Assembly (NCBI GenBank): GCA_016185185.1
Contig: JACPOD010000050.1
Location: 1 to 64,000 of the forward strand
Reading direction: 5' to 3'
DNA: 64,000 nt
From: Sphingobacteriales bacterium
GTDB lineage: Bacteria > Bacteroidota > Bacteroidia > Chitinophagales > Chitinophagaceae
Part shown: in pieces, positions 56,439-64,000 of the stretch
Layout of the letters: each line of letters starts with the position of its first letter
Numbering within the stretch: the stretch's first letter is position 1
Position numbers and translations under genes: made by a program
The notes under the pieces: model-generated
Told to the model about the DNA's origin: nothing
Database searches by the model: none
Seen by the model: the letters and a program-made list of their open reading frames with translations, nothing else

Positions 56439-58169
56439 ATGAAACTGAAAAAAATAATATTTACTGTTTTATCAACTGCTCTGCTTGTTTCCTGCAGCAA
56501 GATCACAGATAAGCTTGATAATGGCTTGAATAATCCAAACAGCGTTACACCGGATCAGGCCGAAGCCAGTTTATTACTGAACCAGGCACAATTAAGTTTT
56601 GCTGGATTCTTTGATGCAGCTTCTGATTTGGGTATGCAATTGACCCGCCAGGTAGTTATGTACGGACCGAGGTATGATAATGCTTATTCTCCCCAAACCT
56701 ATGATGGTTTATGGACAACAGCATATACCTCTATCTTCAAAAACATCAACACACTTATTCCTTTGGCAGAAAATGCAAAAAAGTATAATGAAGTGGCAAT
56801 GGCTAAAATCATAAAAGCCTATACGTTAATGACCCTGGTTGATTTGTTTGGTGACGTGCCTTTGGGAGAAGCTAATTTGGGAGATAATAATCTTAACCCA
56901 AAAGTGGATAAAGGAGATGCGGTGTATGCTGCTGCAATAAAATTGCTTGATGAAGCAATTAAAACCTTTGATGATATGTCTGCTAAAACAATAGTACCGG
57001 CATCTTATCCCGGATCACAGGATTTGTTTTATGCAACCGGCGCCCCTTCTTCCTCACAAACGCTGTCAACAGGTCAGCAAAACTGGAAAAGACTGGCTAA
57101 AACGCTTAAGTTAAGGGCATATGTAAATACGAGAATGGTGGATGCTAATGCCAAAACAAAAATTGATAATTTATTAACCGAAAATGATTTGATTAATGCT
57201 GCATCTAATGATTTTGAATTTAAATATTCCACCAAGCAAGCAAACCCTAACAGCCGCTCAACCAGGTATAATGGGAACTATACTGCTGCAGGTAGTGCCG
57301 GCGACTATATAGGTACATATATGATATGGACGATGTTGAATGAAAAAGGAGGGGCCAGTATTACTTCGGCCGCTCTTGACCCAAGAACACGATATTACTT
57401 CTACCGCCAGCAAACCAGTTATGCTAATGCAAATGAAGCAAGCGTTAGTTGTATCAATTCAACCCCACCTGCTCATTATCCACCGAGTATGCCATTTTGT
57501 CTATTGGCAAGCGGTTTCTGGGGACGCGACCATGGTGATAACAGCGGTATTCCACCAGACGGGAACCTGCGTACAACAGTAGGTGTTTATCCCTACGGTG
57601 GCGAATTTGACAACAGTCAGGGGACCAGGGTGTCATTAAACCGCGGAGGTCTTGGTGCGGGTATCCAGCCGATATGGCAAAATGCATTCACCTCTTTTAT
57701 CAAAGCAGAAGCAGCACTAAAGCTGGGAACAGCGGGTGATCCAAGGTCTTTACTGGAAGAAGGGGTTAGGAGGTCTATTGCTAAAGTTCAGGGCTTTCCT
57801 GCCTCTATTGGATTTTTGTTGCCTACATCGGATACTACTATATTAAGAAATACAACCACCAGGATTAATACGTATGTAAATAAAGTATTGAGTTTGTATG
57901 ATGCTGCCACAACAGATGAAGATAGAATGGAAGTAATAATGAAGGAATACTACATTGCTCTCTGGGGTAATGGTGTGGATGCGTACAATATGTACCGTCG
58001 TACACAGCACCCTAATAATATGCAATACACAAGATCTCCTTCACCAGGACAGTTTATCTACTCACATCTTTACCCTTCTGTGCATGTTAACCTTAACATC
58101 AATGCCCAACAAAAAGCAGATGTGGGGGTACAGGTATTTTGGGATAAAAACCCTAAAACACTCAAGTAA
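56439..58169 (+). CDS. SusD/RagB family nutrient-binding lipoprotein
   Basis: 576 residues with a lipoprotein signal (STALLVSCSK). The layout of the SusD-like_2 type is visible: NGLNNPNSVTPDQAEASLLL, a TPR-like helical core (IIKAYTLMTLVDLFGDVPLGEA, AAIKLLDEAIKTF), RLAKTLKLRAYVNTRM and a C-terminal EYYIALWGNGVDAYNMYRR block. It sits on the outer surface over the SusC barrel and captures substrate. It starts 21 bases after susC and is followed 12 bases later by another lipoprotein gene. Confidence 0.95.
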   Translation: MKLKKIIFTVLSTALLVSCSKITDKLDNGLNNPNSVTPDQAEASLLLNQAQLSFAGFFDAASDLGMQLTRQVVMYGPRYDNAYSPQTYDGLWTTAYTSIFKNINTLIPLAENAKKYNEVAMAKIIKAYTLMTLVDLFGDVPLGEANLGDNNLNPKVDKGDAVYAAAIKLLDEAIKTFDDMSAKTIVPASYPGSQDLFYATGAPSSSQTLSTGQQNWKRLAKTLKLRAYVNTRMVDANAKTKIDNLLTENDLINAASNDFEFKYSTKQANPNSRSTRYNGNYTAAGSAGDYIGTYMIWTMLNEKGGASITSAALDPRTRYYFYRQQTSYANANEASVSCINSTPPAHYPPSMPFCLLASGFWGRDHGDNSGIPPDGNLRTTVGVYPYGGEFDNSQGTRVSLNRGGLGAGIQPIWQNAFTSFIKAEAALKLGTAGDPRSLLEEGVRRSIAKVQGFPASIGFLLPTSDTTILRNTTTRINTYVNKVLSLYDAATTDEDRMEVIMKEYYIALWGNGVDAYNMYRRTQHPNNMQYTRSPSPGQFIYSHLYPSVHVNLNINAQQKADVGVQVFWDKNPKTLK

Positions 58170-58181
58170 AAAATTATAAAT

Positions 58182-59039
58182 ATGAAAAAAATAATTATAG
58201 CAAATCTGGCATTTATCGCTTTGCTGGGTGCAGTTTCCTGTAAAAAGCTGGATGTAGTGTCAGATTCTAAAACACTGGGGGTAGGTTCTTACCTAACCCT
58301 TGAAAAAAAGACTAATCTTAATATCGATTACGATAACCTGAACACAACTTCAGTAAGTATTGATGTAAAAGAGTATGGCTCACCTGTTGACAAAATCACG
58401 ATTTATGTTTCTAAGGAGGCTACACAAGACCAATCTGCCTGGAAAAAAATAAAAACCGTTCCTTACAGCGGTACTACTACCTTAAACGTAAAAGCAACTG
58501 AAATAGCCACAGCCCTTGGTGTAGCTCCCTCGGAACTTTTACCAGGAAGCCAGTACACTTTGTACAATGAGATCCTTACTAAGGATGGCAGAACTTATAG
58601 TTTTGCTAACACTCTCGCCGACTTTGAAGCCATATCTAACTACAGAATGGCTTTACGCTGGAAAGCAACTGTAATTTGCGCCTGGACACAGGCTTCTACC
58701 AATGGTACTGTATGGACCATTGATGAAGATGGTTGGGAAGATTTCGTCGCCGGTGATCAATTTGTAATGCAAAATGGCCCTGGAGCAAACCAGGTAACAA
58801 TGGTTGGTGTTTACCCTACATCCTATCTTCATAAAGATGTAGTAATGGATATTAACCCAGCAACAGGTGAAGTTACCATTGCAAAACAAGCTTATGGTGG
58901 TTATTCCAATGGTGGTACAGTTTATTCAGCTGAGGGTTCAGGTTACATTTTCTCCTGTGCCGGTAAGCTTGATTTAAACGTTAACCATACAGGTGGCGGT
59001 TCCAACTTTGGATTCTTTAAGTTTGTAGCACATCAATAA
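58182..59039 (+). CDS. Lipoprotein, third gene of the susCD operon
   Basis: 285 residues with a lipoprotein signal (LLGAVSCKKLD). No named family recognised. The first part looks like an Ig/FN3-like sandwich (LNTTSVSIDVKEYGSPVDKITIYVSKEA; LPGSQYTLYNEILTKDGRTYSF). The second part (RMALRWKATVICAW, WTIDEDGWEDFVAGDQFVM, GSGYIFSCAGKLDLNVNHT) is another beta-rich domain, perhaps a ligand-binding module. In such operons the third gene often encodes a SusE/SusF-like surface binding protein, which is a reasonable guess. A strong terminator follows. Confidence 0.8.
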   Translation: MKKIIIANLAFIALLGAVSCKKLDVVSDSKTLGVGSYLTLEKKTNLNIDYDNLNTTSVSIDVKEYGSPVDKITIYVSKEATQDQSAWKKIKTVPYSGTTTLNVKATEIATALGVAPSELLPGSQYTLYNEILTKDGRTYSFANTLADFEAISNYRMALRWKATVICAWTQASTNGTVWTIDEDGWEDFVAGDQFVMQNGPGANQVTMVGVYPTSYLHKDVVMDINPATGEVTIAKQAYGGYSNGGTVYSAEGSGYIFSCAGKLDLNVNHTGGGSNFGFFKFVAHQ

Positions 59040-59062
59040 GAATTACTCTTAGTAGTTATAAA

Positions 59063-59094
59063 ATGTCCCATCTTTTGGTGGGACATTTTTTTTT
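59063..59094 (+). terminator. Strong terminator of the susCD operon
   Basis: ATGTCCCA pairs with TGGGACAT around TCTTTTGG, followed by eight or nine T residues. It lies 23 bases after the third gene. Confidence 0.9.
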
Positions 59095-59141
59095 AAACAC
59101 CTCTGTTTTGCTAACAACTGTTTACATCAATATTGTTTCAG

Positions 59142-59149
59142 TATTTTTG
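59142..59149 (+). promoter_or_regulatory. Predicted -7 box for the mutase gene
   Basis: TATTTTTG fits TAnnTTTG. It lies inside the tracked ORF start (59133) and 22 bases before ATG 59172, so it supports the later start codon. Confidence 0.4.
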
Positions 59150-59171
59150 TAATCAATTAAATGTTTGCCAG

Positions 59172-62100
59172 ATGGGTTTTGTTTCTTCTGCTAAAATTAG
59201 GATAGTAACAGCTGCGTCATTATTTGATGGGCATGATGCTGCTATAAATATCATGCGCCGCATTATGCAGAGCAAAGGGGCAGAGATCATCCATCTGGGG
59301 CATAACAGGAGTGTTAAGGAAATAGTAGAAGCCGCTATTGAAGAAGATGTACAAGGGATTGCTATTACTTCTTACCAGGGCGGGCATGTGGAGTTCTTTA
59401 AATACATGAAAGATTTGCTGGAAGAAAATGGTTGCGGCCATATTAAAATATTTGGCGGTGGCGGGGGCACTATTTTGCCGGCTGAAATAGAAGAGCTGCA
59501 TCAATATGGTATCACCAGAATTTACTCCCCCGATGATGGCAGGCATATGGGACTTGAAGGAATGATTGAAGATGTATTAAAACAACTGGCCCCCCCATCC
59601 CCCGAAGGGGGGATTAAAGAGCAAGTTCTCAAATGGAATGGTAAACTGCCTTTAGATGAAGTAAAAGATATACGAAGAATTGCAAGAATTATTTCTTTAG
59701 CTGAAAATGGCGATGATTATTCTAAACAATTAAAAGAATTAATTGAATTGGCAGTGTTTTCGGAGAACCCCCCTTTGAGGGGCAGTGGGGCCGTTCTGGG
59801 AATAACAGGTACGGGCGGAGCTGGTAAATCTTCTGTTACAGATGAAATAGTTCGCCGCTTCCTTGCCAGTTTTTCAGATAAAACAATTGCTGTTATCTCA
59901 GTTGACCCATCAAAGAAAAAGACTGGCGGTGCTTTACTTGGCGACCGAATTCGAATGAATGCTATTTCACATCCCCGTGCTTATATGCGTTCACTGGCCA
60001 CAAGAGATGATAACACGGCACTAAGTTCTGCCGTACAGGATGCTATTGATATTTGCAAAGCAGCCGCTTTTGATTTTATTATTTTAGAAAGTGCTGGTGT
60101 TGGGCAAAGCGATGCGTCTATTTTAGATTATTGTAATGTGAGTTTATATGTAATGACTCCTGAATATGGCGCTGCATCACAATTAGAAAAGATCAATATG
60201 CTGGATTATGCAGACCTGGTTTGCATCAACAAATTTGATAAAGCCGGCGCACTGGATGCTTTGGCAGACGTAAGAAAACAATACAAACGTAATCATGGTT
60301 TATGGACAGCTAACGATGAGGATCTGCCAATTGTTGGAACCATGGCCAGCAAGTTTAACGATGATGGTGTTAACCATTTATTTCAATTACTTCTGAAGAG
60401 AATTGAAAATAAAACGCAGGTTAAATTTGGTGAATATCATTTTTCCGAAAAAGCCAAAGTTTCACAGGCCATTATTCCGTCTAACAGAACAAGATACCTT
60501 AGTGAGATAAGTGAAAACAACCGTAATTATAACCAGTTAGTAATTGAGCAGGTGGCTATTGCTACAAAATTATATCAACTCAATGGGGTATTGGAAACAT
60601 TGGTGGCGGCAAATTCACCTTTATCGGTAATTGATGAAATAAAAAAGCAAATAACTTTTTTTACAGAACAACTTACACCTGTTTCCAGAAAACTCATCAG
60701 TAATTGGCCGGAAAAAATAAAAGCGTATCAAAAAGATTATTATGAATATAAAGTGCGGGATAAAATAATCAAGCAGGAAATGTTTAGTGTCAGTCTTTCT
60801 GGTACAAGAATTCCTAAAGTTGTTTTGCCAAAACATAAAGACTGGGGTGATTTACTAAGATGGCAGGCGCAGGAAAACTTTCCGGGAAGTTTCCCCTTTA
60901 CTTCCGGTGTGTTTCCGTTAAAGCGGGAAGGAGAAGATCCAACAAGAATGTTTGCCGGAGAAGGAGGACCTGAAAGAACCAACCGGCGTTTTCATTATGT
61001 AAGTGCTGATCAGTCGGCCAAAAGATTATCTACTGCATTTGACAGTGTAACACTTTATGGTGAAGATCCTGATCATCGTCCCGACATCTATGGAAAAATT
61101 GGAAATAGCGGCGTTAGCATTGCTACGGTTGATGACGCCAAAAAATTATACAGCGGCTTTGATTTGTGTGATCCTAAAACATCTGTGAGTATGACAATCA
61201 ATGGTCCGGCACCTATGATGCTGGCATTTTTTATGAATGCTGCTATCGATCAGCAATGTGAAAAATGGATCACTGAAAATAATTATTGGGAAGAAGCTGA
61301 AAAAATTCAACAGTCAAAATACAATCGTCAGCAAAAACCTTCTTATTTCAATCACTCCTTTCCGGATGCTTTACCAGAGGGAAACAATGGATTAGGCTTA
61401 AAATTATTAGGGTTAAGCGGGGATGAAGTATTGCCAGCAGAGGCATATGCACAATGTAAACAGGTGGCATTACAACAGGTTAGGGGAACAGTACAGGCAG
61501 ATATATTAAAAGAAGATCAGGCACAAAATACCTGTATCTTCTCTACTGAATTTGCCTTAAAACTGATGGGTGATGTGCAGGAATATTTTATCAATCAAAA
61601 TGTAAGAAACTTTTACAGTGTATCTATCAGCGGATACCATATTGCAGAAGCAGGCGCTAATCCCATTACACAACTGGCATTTACATTGGCCAACGGATTT
61701 ACTTATGTTGAATATTATTTAAGCAGGGGAATGCATATTGATGATTTTGCCCCTAACTTATCCTTCTTTTTCAGCAATGGTATGGATGCTGAGTATAGTG
61801 TAATTGGAAGAGTGGCAAGACGAATTTGGGCAAAAGCAATGAAATATAAATATAAAGCCAACAAACGCAGCCAGATGCTGAAGTATCATATTCAGACATC
61901 CGGAAGAAGTTTGCATGCCCAGGAAATTGATTTTAACGACATACGTACCACCCTGCAGGCATTGTATGCTATCTATGATAATTGCAATTCACTTCACACA
62001 AATGCCTATGATGAAGCCATTACCACACCAACAGAGGAAAGTGTACGAAGAGCTATGGCCATACAGCTGATCATCAACCGGGAGCTGGGTTCTGCTAAAA

Positions 62101-62582
62101 CAGAAAATGTAATTCAGGGTTCTTTCGCAATAGAAGAGTTAACAGATTTGGTTGAGGAGGCCGTACTTAAAGAATTTGACCGGTTAACAGAAAGAGGGGG
62201 TGTATTGGGTGCCATGGAAAGAATGTATCAGCGAAATAAAATACAGGAAGAAAGTTTGGTATATGAACACCAGAAACATACCGGTGAATTACCATTGATT
62301 GGTGTAAATACCTTCCTCAATAAAAAAGGTTCACCCACCATCATACCCAATGAAGTGATAAGAAGTACTACGGAAGAAAAAGAGCAGCAAATTGAAAACC
62401 TGAAAGCTTTCTGGATACGTAATGAAAATAAATCTGCTGAAGCGTTGAAAAAATTACAGCAGACTGCCATTAACAATGGTAATTTGTTTGAGGAGCTAAT
62501 GGAAACTGTAAAATACTGTTCGCTCGGACAAATAACACATGCATTATACGAAGTAGGCGGGCAATACCGGAGGAATATGTGA
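59172..62582 (+). CDS. IcmF-type fused acyl-CoA mutase with built-in G-protein chaperone
   Basis: 1136 residues from ATG 59172. Residues 1-135 are a B12-binding domain ([16 protein letters not shown] with the cobalt-ligand His, IFGGGGGTI). A MeaB-like GTPase follows at about 205-480: P-loop [36 protein letters not shown] and NKFDKAG. From about 600 the mutase barrel begins ([20 protein letters not shown]), a Phe-type form as in isobutyryl-CoA mutase rather than the YATMY form of methylmalonyl-CoA mutase. It thus probably rearranges isobutyryl/butyryl-CoA-like substrates, with its own repair chaperone in one chain. Two CCCC repeats are inserted in frame between the B12 and GTPase parts. Confidence 0.93.
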   Translation: MGFVSSAKIRIVTAASLFDGHDAAINIMRRIMQSKGAEIIHLGHNRSVKEIVEAAIEEDVQGIAITSYQGGHVEFFKYMKDLLEENGCGHIKIFGGGGGTILPAEIEELHQYGITRIYSPDDGRHMGLEGMIEDVLKQLAPPSPEGGIKEQVLKWNGKLPLDEVKDIRRIARIISLAENGDDYSKQLKELIELAVFSENPPLRGSGAVLGITGTGGAGKSSVTDEIVRRFLASFSDKTIAVISVDPSKKKTGGALLGDRIRMNAISHPRAYMRSLATRDDNTALSSAVQDAIDICKAAAFDFIILESAGVGQSDASILDYCNVSLYVMTPEYGAASQLEKINMLDYADLVCINKFDKAGALDALADVRKQYKRNHGLWTANDEDLPIVGTMASKFNDDGVNHLFQLLLKRIENKTQVKFGEYHFSEKAKVSQAIIPSNRTRYLSEISENNRNYNQLVIEQVAIATKLYQLNGVLETLVAANSPLSVIDEIKKQITFFTEQLTPVSRKLISNWPEKIKAYQKDYYEYKVRDKIIKQEMFSVSLSGTRIPKVVLPKHKDWGDLLRWQAQENFPGSFPFTSGVFPLKREGEDPTRMFAGEGGPERTNRRFHYVSADQSAKRLSTAFDSVTLYGEDPDHRPDIYGKIGNSGVSIATVDDAKKLYSGFDLCDPKTSVSMTINGPAPMMLAFFMNAAIDQQCEKWITENNYWEEAEKIQQSKYNRQQKPSYFNHSFPDALPEGNNGLGLKLLGLSGDEVLPAEAYAQCKQVALQQVRGTVQADILKEDQAQNTCIFSTEFALKLMGDVQEYFINQNVRNFYSVSISGYHIAEAGANPITQLAFTLANGFTYVEYYLSRGMHIDDFAPNLSFFFSNGMDAEYSVIGRVARRIWAKAMKYKYKANKRSQMLKYHIQTSGRSLHAQEIDFNDIRTTLQALYAIYDNCNSLHTNAYDEAITTPTEESVRRAMAIQLIINRELGSAKTENVIQGSFAIEELTDLVEEAVLKEFDRLTERGGVLGAMERMYQRNKIQEESLVYEHQKHTGELPLIGVNTFLNKKGSPTIIPNEVIRSTTEEKEQQIENLKAFWIRNENKSAEALKKLQQTAINNGNLFEELMETVKYCSLGQITHALYEVGGQYRRNM
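59590..59613 (-). repeat. CCCC mini-repeat 1 inside the mutase gene
   Basis: CCCCCCCATCCCCCGAAGGG followed by GGGA, the reverse orientation of the repeat, read as APPSPEGGI in the linker after the B12-binding domain. Confidence 0.8.
59767..59791 (+). repeat. CCCC mini-repeat 2 inside the mutase gene
   Basis: ACCCCCCTTTGAGGGGCAGT followed by GGGGC, forward orientation, read as NPPLRGSGA directly before the GTPase P-loop strand. Confidence 0.8.
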
Positions 62583-62680
62583 TAATTTAAAACACTGTAA
62601 TAAAAATAATTCGTATTTTAATTGTCCATTTTCTGCCCTTCTAAACGTCATCATTTCATTTACAAAATAAAACACAAATT

Positions 62681-63289
62681 ATGAGAAAAACATTACTGGT
62701 AATGGCAACCATATTCCTGGTTTCTTTTACCACACAAAGTGGTACGATAACAGACAAAGAAAAAACTGATGCAGCCAAATTCCTCACCGAAACTGAAAAT
62801 GGAGTTCTTGCCTCTGTAAAAGGATTGAGCGAAGCTCAATTAAAATTCAGACCGGCTCCGGATAAGTGGGGGATAGAAGAATGTATGATGCATATTGCTG
62901 CCGCAGAGAAACTGCTTTGGGCATCCGTGGATAAGCAATTAAAAGAAAATGCCAATCCTGAAAAAAGAGCAGATATAAAAATGACAGATGATGATGTGAA
63001 GAAAAATATTGAAAGCCGTGCAAACAAAGTAAAAACATTTGCTCCGCTTGAACCTCAAAACACCGGCTTCAAAAACTTAGAGGAAGCGATTGCTTCATTT
63101 AAAGAAAATCGTGGTAAACTTATTGATTATGTAAAAGGAACGAATGCGGACCTGCGTAATCATGTTGTAAATATGGGTTTTGCATCCTTCGACGCATATC
63201 AAATGATTTTATTTATTGGCGCACACAGTAACCGGCATATGCAACAGATAGAAGAAGTAAAGGCAGATCCTAACTTCCCCAAAAACTAA
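62681..63289 (+). CDS. DinB family protein, exported
   Basis: 202 residues with a signal peptide (ATIFLVSFTTQSG). The DinB-like four-helix bundle is visible: FLTETENGVLASVKGLSEAQLKF, CMMHIAAAEKLLW with a metal-type His, and FIGAHSNRHMQQIEEVK with two more His. The fold resembles mycothiol-dependent YfiT/DinB enzymes that bind a divalent metal through three His. Physiological role unknown; the signal peptide places it in the periplasm. A terminator follows. Confidence 0.88.
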   Translation: MRKTLLVMATIFLVSFTTQSGTITDKEKTDAAKFLTETENGVLASVKGLSEAQLKFRPAPDKWGIEECMMHIAAAEKLLWASVDKQLKENANPEKRADIKMTDDDVKKNIESRANKVKTFAPLEPQNTGFKNLEEAIASFKENRGKLIDYVKGTNADLRNHVVNMGFASFDAYQMILFIGAHSNRHMQQIEEVKADPNFPKN

Positions 63290-63611
63290 AATACATATTA
63301 ATTTTTCTAAAACCCTTGTACTAAAATGTGCAGGGTTTTTTATTTGCTGTAAGTTCAGTATTAAATCCTTCAAAGGACTAAACCCGTTAAAAGATCACTT
63401 CAGTATAAATGTATAAAATATCAACAAGAGTTAGTGAAAGGTAAATTGGAAATACTACTTATTGCTGATAAGGATACTAACTACGTAATTAATAATATTA
63501 TGTAACTTCAACTTCTTGCAGGTAATAACACCTGTATGCTTTGCCAAACATTCTTTTTAAAGGAATGTTATCTTCTACGATTGTTGCCGCAGTGTGTACT
63601 AAAATTTATTT
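63290..63611. other. 322-base spacer after the DinB gene
   Basis: Starts with a terminator (63311-63341). The rest is AT-rich without a convincing gene; a short open stretch (LVKGKLEILLIADKD) ends in a stop at about 63504 and has no good start. The promoter of the glucosidase gene should lie in the last 100 bases, but no clear TAnnTTTG box is seen. Confidence 0.45.
63311..63341 (+). terminator. Terminator of the DinB gene
   Basis: AACCCT pairs with AGGGTT around a 15-base loop, followed by TTTTTATTT. The stem is short but well placed, 21 bases after the stop. Confidence 0.55.
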
Positions 63612-64000
63612 ATGACAGCAGAACATCAGCGACTGGCGGTAAATGCAGGAAAAGAAATTCCATTGGCACAATGGGGACCATATGTAAGTGAACGACAGTG
63701 GGGAACGGTAAGGGAAGATTACAGCGAGTATGGCGACGCCTGGCATTATTTCCCATTTGACCAATCACACAGCCGTACTTATTTGTGGGGAGAAGATGGG
63801 TTGGCGGGAATTTCTGATTTTTTTCAAAACCTCTGCTTTTCCGTGGCTTTGTGGAATGGAAAAGATCCCGTATTAAAAGAACGTTTATTTGGATTAGGCA
63901 ATAGCCAGGGTAATCATGGTGAGGACGTAAAAGAACTATATTACTACTTAGATAATATTCCAACGCATTATTATATGGAATATTTGTACAAGTATCCTCA
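63612..64000 (+). CDS. MGH1/GH63-like glucosidase, N-terminal part (cut by window edge)
   Basis: Not in the ORF track because it runs off the window. ATG 63612 opens [15 protein letters not shown], and 129 codons follow without a stop. [71 protein letters not shown] and [20 protein letters not shown] are the very conserved opening of a large (about 880-residue) bacterial glucosidase family with a GH63/MGH1-like (alpha/alpha)6 barrel. It probably hydrolyses alpha-glucosides such as glucosylglycerate or mannosyl/glucosyl oligosaccharides. The minus-strand ORF 63610-63963 is its shadow. Confidence 0.92.
   Translation, partial: MTAEHQRLAVNAGKEIPLAQWGPYVSERQWGTVREDYSEYGDAWHYFPFDQSHSRTYLWGEDGLAGISDFFQNLCFSVALWNGKDPVLKERLFGLGNSQGNHGEDVKELYYYLDNIPTHYYMEYLYKYP

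Noticed and set aside
63610-63963. Minus-strand ORF of 117 residues at the right edge
   Set aside because: It is the complement of a highly conserved glucosidase N-terminus on the plus strand and has no family pattern itself.
1-64000. CRISPR array, tRNA, rRNA or prophage
   Set aside because: No regularly spaced repeats, cloverleaf-like sequence, rRNA segment or phage gene was noticed in any spacer; a dedicated tRNA scan would be needed to exclude short genes fully.

Overview
The window reads as chromosome of a Bacteroidota bacterium, most likely a member of the Chitinophagaceae or a close relative. The reasons are a SusC/SusD pair, a PKD protein with a type IX secretion sorting tail, a gldH gene, LytTR and propeller-type sensor genes, Bacteroidota-style promoter boxes (TAnnTTTG) a short distance before several start codons, few Shine-Dalgarno sites, and AT-rich DNA. 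No rRNA, tRNA, CRISPR array, prophage or conventional insertion sequence was seen. The only mobile-type gene is a REP-associated tyrosine transposase.

Layout. 1-6.8 kb: the end of a GMC oxidoreductase, its small subunit, a Tat-exported sugar isomerase-like protein, an acetylesterase, a Gfo/Idh/MocA oxidoreductase that has lost its N-terminus, an aldehyde dehydrogenase and a glutathione peroxidase. 6.8-16 kb: small membrane proteins, a glycosyltransferase-phosphatase fusion resembling glucosyl-3-phosphoglycerate synthase plus phosphatase, the RAYT with flanking inverted REPs, dusB, a CPBP protease, the phospholipid genes cdsA and psd, a nucleotidase and an SDR. 16-27 kb: BatD, a response regulator with a damaged histidine kinase, a damaged gldH, yicC, an LpxD-like acyltransferase, and a LytTR regulator with its propeller sensor. 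27-38 kb: epimerase, 3-hydroxyacyl-CoA dehydrogenase, a ParE-type toxin-antitoxin pair, pheS, an arginase-fold protein, a PBP4-type peptidase, the PKD protein and mutL. 38-53 kb: a GH3/beta-lactamase fusion, hydrolase, RicT-like protein, holB, a decayed fulvocin-C-like cassette with redox and DUF1573 partners, a second glutathione peroxidase, comF, radA and a zinc peptidase. 53-64 kb: susC-susD-lipoprotein operon, an IcmF-type fused acyl-CoA mutase, DinB, and the start of a large glucosidase.

Two themes stand out. First, short palindromic and tandem repeats lie not only between genes but inside or at the ends of coding sequences without breaking the frame. CCCC-type palindromes are found in the SDR, the nucleotidase, the epimerase and twice in the IcmF-type mutase. 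CAACTGTCAAC-type repeats are found in the PBP4 gene, and a related repeat in the mutL linker. All four forward CCCC copies use the same reading frame. Second, several genes have lost segments: the kinase lacks its His-containing domain, gldH has an internal gap plus frameshift, the oxidoreductase lacks its cofactor-binding start, a TrkA-C domain stands alone, and the fulvocin-like gene is frameshifted. These may be real decay or assembly deletions, and read mapping would decide. All family assignments come from reading the sequence, with no database search.
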